Shown: positions 6,253 to 8,211 of the stretch, one piece after another
Layout of the letters: each line of letters opens with the position of its first letter
Numbering within the stretch: the stretch's first letter is position 1
The notes under the pieces: model-generated
The model's database searches: none
Seen by the model: only the letters and a program-made list of their open reading frames with translations
What the model was told of the DNA's origin: nothing
Assembly (NCBI GenBank): GCA_029054485.1
Contig: JAIDFD010000252.1
Span: 1 to 8,211 of the forward strand
Length of the DNA: 8,211 bases
Source: Clostridia bacterium
Lineage (GTDB): Bacteria > Bacillota > Clostridia > Christensenellales > Borkfalkiaceae
Direction of reading: 5' to 3'
Made by a program: the position numbers and the translations under genes

Positions 6253-6281
6253 AAGGGGCGCGGATTTTATCCGCGCCCCTT
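6253..6281 (+). terminator. strong GC-rich hairpin after the esterase gene
   Basis: AAGGGGCGCGGAT (6253-6265) pairs perfectly with ATCCGCGCCCCTT (6269-6281) around a TTT loop, a 13-bp stem starting 18 bases after the esterase stop. No T-tract follows on the plus strand (TTAAAAG comes next). It probably ends or protects the esterase mRNA but is not a textbook intrinsic terminator. Confidence 0.6.
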
Positions 6282-6307
6282 AAAAGTGCGCCGAATATTA
6301 AAAACAG

Positions 6308-6336
6308 TTGAAAAGCCGCGGCTTTTATGATAAAAT
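6308..6336 (+). promoter_or_regulatory. extended -10 promoter of the metF operon, predicted leaderless
   Basis: TTGAAA (6308-6313) and TAAAAT (6331-6336) are 17 bases apart, with TGA (6328-6330) giving an extended -10. Only 9 bases separate the -10 from the metF ATG at 6346, leaving a predicted leader of about 1-3 bases and no Shine-Dalgarno sequence. A SAM-responsive riboswitch, common before clostridial methionine genes, therefore cannot be present on this transcript. Confidence 0.72.
6311..6326. promoter_or_regulatory. perfect 16-bp palindrome in the metF promoter spacer
   Basis: AAAAGCCGCGGCTTTT is an uninterrupted palindrome lying between, and touching, the -35 and the extended -10. This is the place where a dimeric repressor would block polymerase. 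It does not resemble the MetJ box (AGACGTCT repeats). The cognate protein is unknown and not encoded in view. With no spacer between arms it would make a poor RNA hairpin, and the predicted transcript starts after it. Confidence 0.5.
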
Positions 6337-6345
6337 ACCTATACT

Positions 6346-7200
6346 ATGAAAATAACCGAAATTCTCAAAAGCAAAAAGCTTGCGCTGTCTTTCGAGGTGT
6401 TTCCCCCGAAAACCAAGCTCAATTACGAAAGCGTGTTACAGGCGGTTAAAGGCATTGCCCAAACCTCGCCCGACTTTATAAGCGTAACTTACGGCGCGGG
6501 CGGCGGTACGAGCGATTATACCGTAGCCGTTGCGCGCGAAATTAAAAATATGGGCATAACCCCGCTTGCACACCTTTCCTGCATTTGCCACGGAAAGGCG
6601 GACGTTAAAAATAAACTTTTTGAGCTGAAAGAACTCGGCATTGAAAATATTTTGGCTCTGCGCGGCGATATTCCGCAGGGCTTTAAGGGCAATCTTGACT
6701 ATAAATACGCGAGCCAGCTCGTTGAAGATATAAAAAAATTCGGCGGATTTTGCATAGGCGGCGCGTGTTATCCCGAGGGTCACCCCGAGAGCGAAACCCT
6801 TTATTCTGATATAGACCACCTCAAAACAAAGGTTGACGCAGGATGCGACTTTTTAACAACGCAGATGTTTTTCGACAACGACATTTATTACAGCTTTTTG
6901 TGCAAGGCGCAGTCCTGCGGAATAAATATTCCTATAATCCCCGGAATTATGCCCGTCACAGCGCAGGCGCAGGTAAAGAGGATTATCGATATGTCGGGCA
7001 GTTGTCTGCCCGTGAGATTCAGGCGCATAGTGGACAGGTTCGGCGAAAACCCCGCTGCTATGAAACAGGCGGGAATTGCTTACGCGACCGAGCAGATTAT
7101 CGACCTGTACGCGAACGGCATAAACGCCGTACACGTTTACTCTATGAACAAGCCCGACGTCGCGCAGGCGATAAGGGCAAACCTTTCGGATATTTTATGA
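6346..7200 (+). CDS. metF: methylenetetrahydrofolate reductase MetF
   Basis: MetF is an FAD enzyme that reduces 5,10-methylenetetrahydrofolate to 5-methyltetrahydrofolate, the methyl donor for methionine synthase, in the cytoplasm. The 284 residues fit the bacterial form. Visible are SFEVFPPK (15-22) with the catalytic-type Glu17, VTYGAGGGT (47-55), LRGD (105-108) with the FAD/folate-contacting Asp108, ACYPEGHPE (140-148), TTQMFFDN (171-178), IPGIMPV (198-204) and the C-terminal HVYSMN (263-268). The N-terminus begins at the usual place for the family, so ATG 6346 is kept despite lacking any ribosome binding site. It overlaps the next gene by the sequence ATGA. The next two genes form and service the enzyme that uses its product. 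Confidence 0.96.
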   Translation: MKITEILKSKKLALSFEVFPPKTKLNYESVLQAVKGIAQTSPDFISVTYGAGGGTSDYTVAVAREIKNMGITPLAHLSCICHGKADVKNKLFELKELGIENILALRGDIPQGFKGNLDYKYASQLVEDIKKFGGFCIGGACYPEGHPESETLYSDIDHLKTKVDAGCDFLTTQMFFDNDIYYSFLCKAQSCGINIPIIPGIMPVTAQAQVKRIIDMSGSCLPVRFRRIVDRFGENPAAMKQAGIAYATEQIIDLYANGINAVHVYSMNKPDVAQAIRANLSDIL

Positions 7201-7778
7201 TTAATTTTTTCAGCGGCGCGGGCAGGCTTGACAGAAAGGAAACTTTGCGCTATCTCGGCTATTACGGCGTCAAAGAGGAAGCCGCGGTAAGCGGCGTTTT
7301 AGACGAGTGCGAAAAACTGATTTTGCCCGCACTTCGCCCCGCGGCGTGCTACGCAGTATTTGATATATCGCGTGGGGACGGCGTTATCGATTTGGGCTTT
7401 GCGCGGACTGAAAGCAAAGCTCTTTTCAAAAATCTCGAGGGCTGTAATAAAATCGCGCTGTTTGCGGCAACCATTGGTGCGGAAGTTGACAGGCTGATAA
7501 TAAAGTACGAAAAACTTTCCCCCGCGCGCGCGGCGGTTTTGCAGGCTATGGGCGCGGCGGCGGCAGAATGCTGGTGCGACGACGTAAACGCACAAATCAC
7601 GAAAGAGTTTGGCGAAACAAAACCCCGCTTTTCCTGCGGTTACGGCGATTTGCCGATAGAACTTCAAAAAGATATTTTCGTTGCACTCAACGCGACTAAA
7701 AATTTAGGCATAACACTTTCGGAAAACTGCTTTATGACGCCGACCAAATCGGTTACGGCTATCGTAGGTATAAAATGA
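7197..7778 (+). CDS. stand-alone MetH activation-domain protein
   Basis: This 193-residue protein resembles the C-terminal activation domain of B12-dependent methionine synthase, which binds AdoMet and helps re-methylate the cobalamin cofactor when it is oxidised. Supporting blocks are LFAATIGAEVDRLI (88-101), RFSCGYGDLPIELQ (144-157), where the family's AdoMet-contacting R-x-x-x-G-Y pattern is kept, and ENCFMTPTKSVTAIVGI (176-192), near the family pattern T/S-E-S-x-x-M-x-P-x-x-S-V-x-x. The start is ATG 7197, overlapping the metF stop as ATGA; the frame is open further upstream to 6843, but that part lies inside metF. No clear ribosome binding site is seen, so reinitiation after metF is likely. 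It overlaps metH by another ATGA, fitting a reactivation subunit for the split MetH. Confidence 0.88.
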   Translation: MINFFSGAGRLDRKETLRYLGYYGVKEEAAVSGVLDECEKLILPALRPAACYAVFDISRGDGVIDLGFARTESKALFKNLEGCNKIALFAATIGAEVDRLIIKYEKLSPARAAVLQAMGAAAAECWCDDVNAQITKEFGETKPRFSCGYGDLPIELQKDIFVALNATKNLGITLSENCFMTPTKSVTAIVGIK

Positions 7779-8211
7779 CTATAACTGAAAAACTGAAAAA
7801 CTCTATACTCGTATTCGACGGGGCTATGGGCACACAGCTTCAAAGCGCGGGACTTCCCGTTGGCACCCAGCCCGAGGAATGGAACCTGACAAACCCCGAA
7901 GCCGTGAGAGGCGTGCATAAAAGCTATCTCGACGCGGGCGCGGACGTAATTCTTACAAACACATTCGGCGCAAACCCGTTCAAATTCGGCGACAGAACGT
8001 CCGAGGTGGTGCGCGCGGCGGTGTCGCTTGCAAGACAGTCCGTTTACGGCAGGGCGGAAAAATATGTAGCCCTTGATTTGGGACCAACGGGCAAACTTTT
8101 AAAGCCGCTGGGCGGGCTTGACTTCGAGCAGGCTGTAGAGTGCTATAAGCAGGTTGTGCGCGCGGCGCAGGGCGTTGACCTTGTGTTCATTGAAACGATG
8201 AACGATATTTA
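7775..8211 (+). CDS. metH: B12-dependent methionine synthase MetH, 5' part (runs off window)
   Basis: The frame begins at ATG 7775, overlapping the previous stop as ATGA, and stays open to the window end, giving 145 residues. It starts as a homocysteine-binding (S-methyltransferase) TIM barrel: FDGAMGTQLQSAGL (14-27), PEEWNLTNPEAV (34-45), YLDAGADVILTNTFGAN (52-68), KF, ALDLGPTGKLLKPLG and FIETM near the end. The zinc-binding cysteines of this domain would lie downstream. The gene context with metF and a separate activation domain indicates a cobalamin-dependent MetH lacking its own activation domain, but the pterin- and cobalamin-binding domains are outside the window. A shorter homocysteine methyltransferase remains possible. 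Confidence 0.88.
   Translation, partial: MTITEKLKNSILVFDGAMGTQLQSAGLPVGTQPEEWNLTNPEAVRGVHKSYLDAGADVILTNTFGANPFKFGDRTSEVVRAAVSLARQSVYGRAEKYVALDLGPTGKLLKPLGGLDFEQAVECYKQVVRAAQGVDLVFIETMNDI

Noticed and set aside
6282..6345. SAM riboswitch or T-box before metF
   Set aside because: The gap from the hairpin to ATG is only 64 bases and contains the promoter itself, leaving no room for a leader structure.
6843..7196. Long 5' extension of the MetH activation-domain frame
   Set aside because: It overlaps the well-supported metF out of frame and encodes an Arg-rich, low-quality sequence; ATG 7197 forms a normal ATGA overlap.

Overview
The window reads as a stretch of chromosome from a Gram-positive, Clostridia-like bacterium, possibly an uncultured gut lineage. 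This is inferred from the minimal iscR-iscS-iscU set without hscBA or fdx, a methionine synthase split into a separate activation-domain protein and catalytic protein, a lipoprotein-type exported esterase, and consensus sigma-A promoters in AT-rich intergenic DNA. All nine genes lie on the + strand. I see no tRNA, rRNA, CRISPR array, insertion sequence or phage gene. No gene-free stretch exceeds 300 bases; the longest is 1-242.

Region 1 (1-1553) starts with AT-rich, low-complexity DNA containing a C9/G-rich hairpin. A near-consensus promoter follows, ending only 10 bases before the nadA start codon. nadA (quinolinate synthase, a [4Fe-4S] enzyme of NAD synthesis) is followed 3 bases later by an IscR-like Rrf2 regulator.

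Region 2 (1554-4184) is an iron-sulfur and sulfur-transfer operon: iscS (cysteine desulfurase), iscU (scaffold) and a TtcA-family tRNA thiolation enzyme, closed by a clear intrinsic terminator. Its promoter is a perfect TTGACA-N17-TATAAT. A 25-bp inverted repeat resembling an IscR type-2 site covers the -35, and a shortened second copy lies over the ribosome binding site. The likely logic is that the regulator made with NadA senses cluster supply and controls the operon that makes clusters. NadA and the TtcA-like enzyme are both clients of that operon.

Region 3 (4185-6281) is a single gene with its own promoter. It encodes a 653-residue lipoprotein with an Fn3-like domain, an SGNH/CE12-type esterase domain (pectin or rhamnogalacturonan deacetylation is the likely role) and a C-terminal beta-rich domain I cannot name. 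A strong hairpin without a T-tract follows.

Region 4 (6282-8211) is a methionine/one-carbon operon: metF, a stand-alone MetH activation-domain protein and the 5' part of metH, which runs off the window. The three genes are joined by ATGA overlaps. The promoter carries a perfect 16-bp palindrome in its spacer and ends 9 bases before the metF ATG, so there is no room for a leader or a SAM riboswitch. The most interesting signals are regulatory: two operons predicted to be leaderless, and the operator arrangement of the isc operon. I found no convincing wholly new system.
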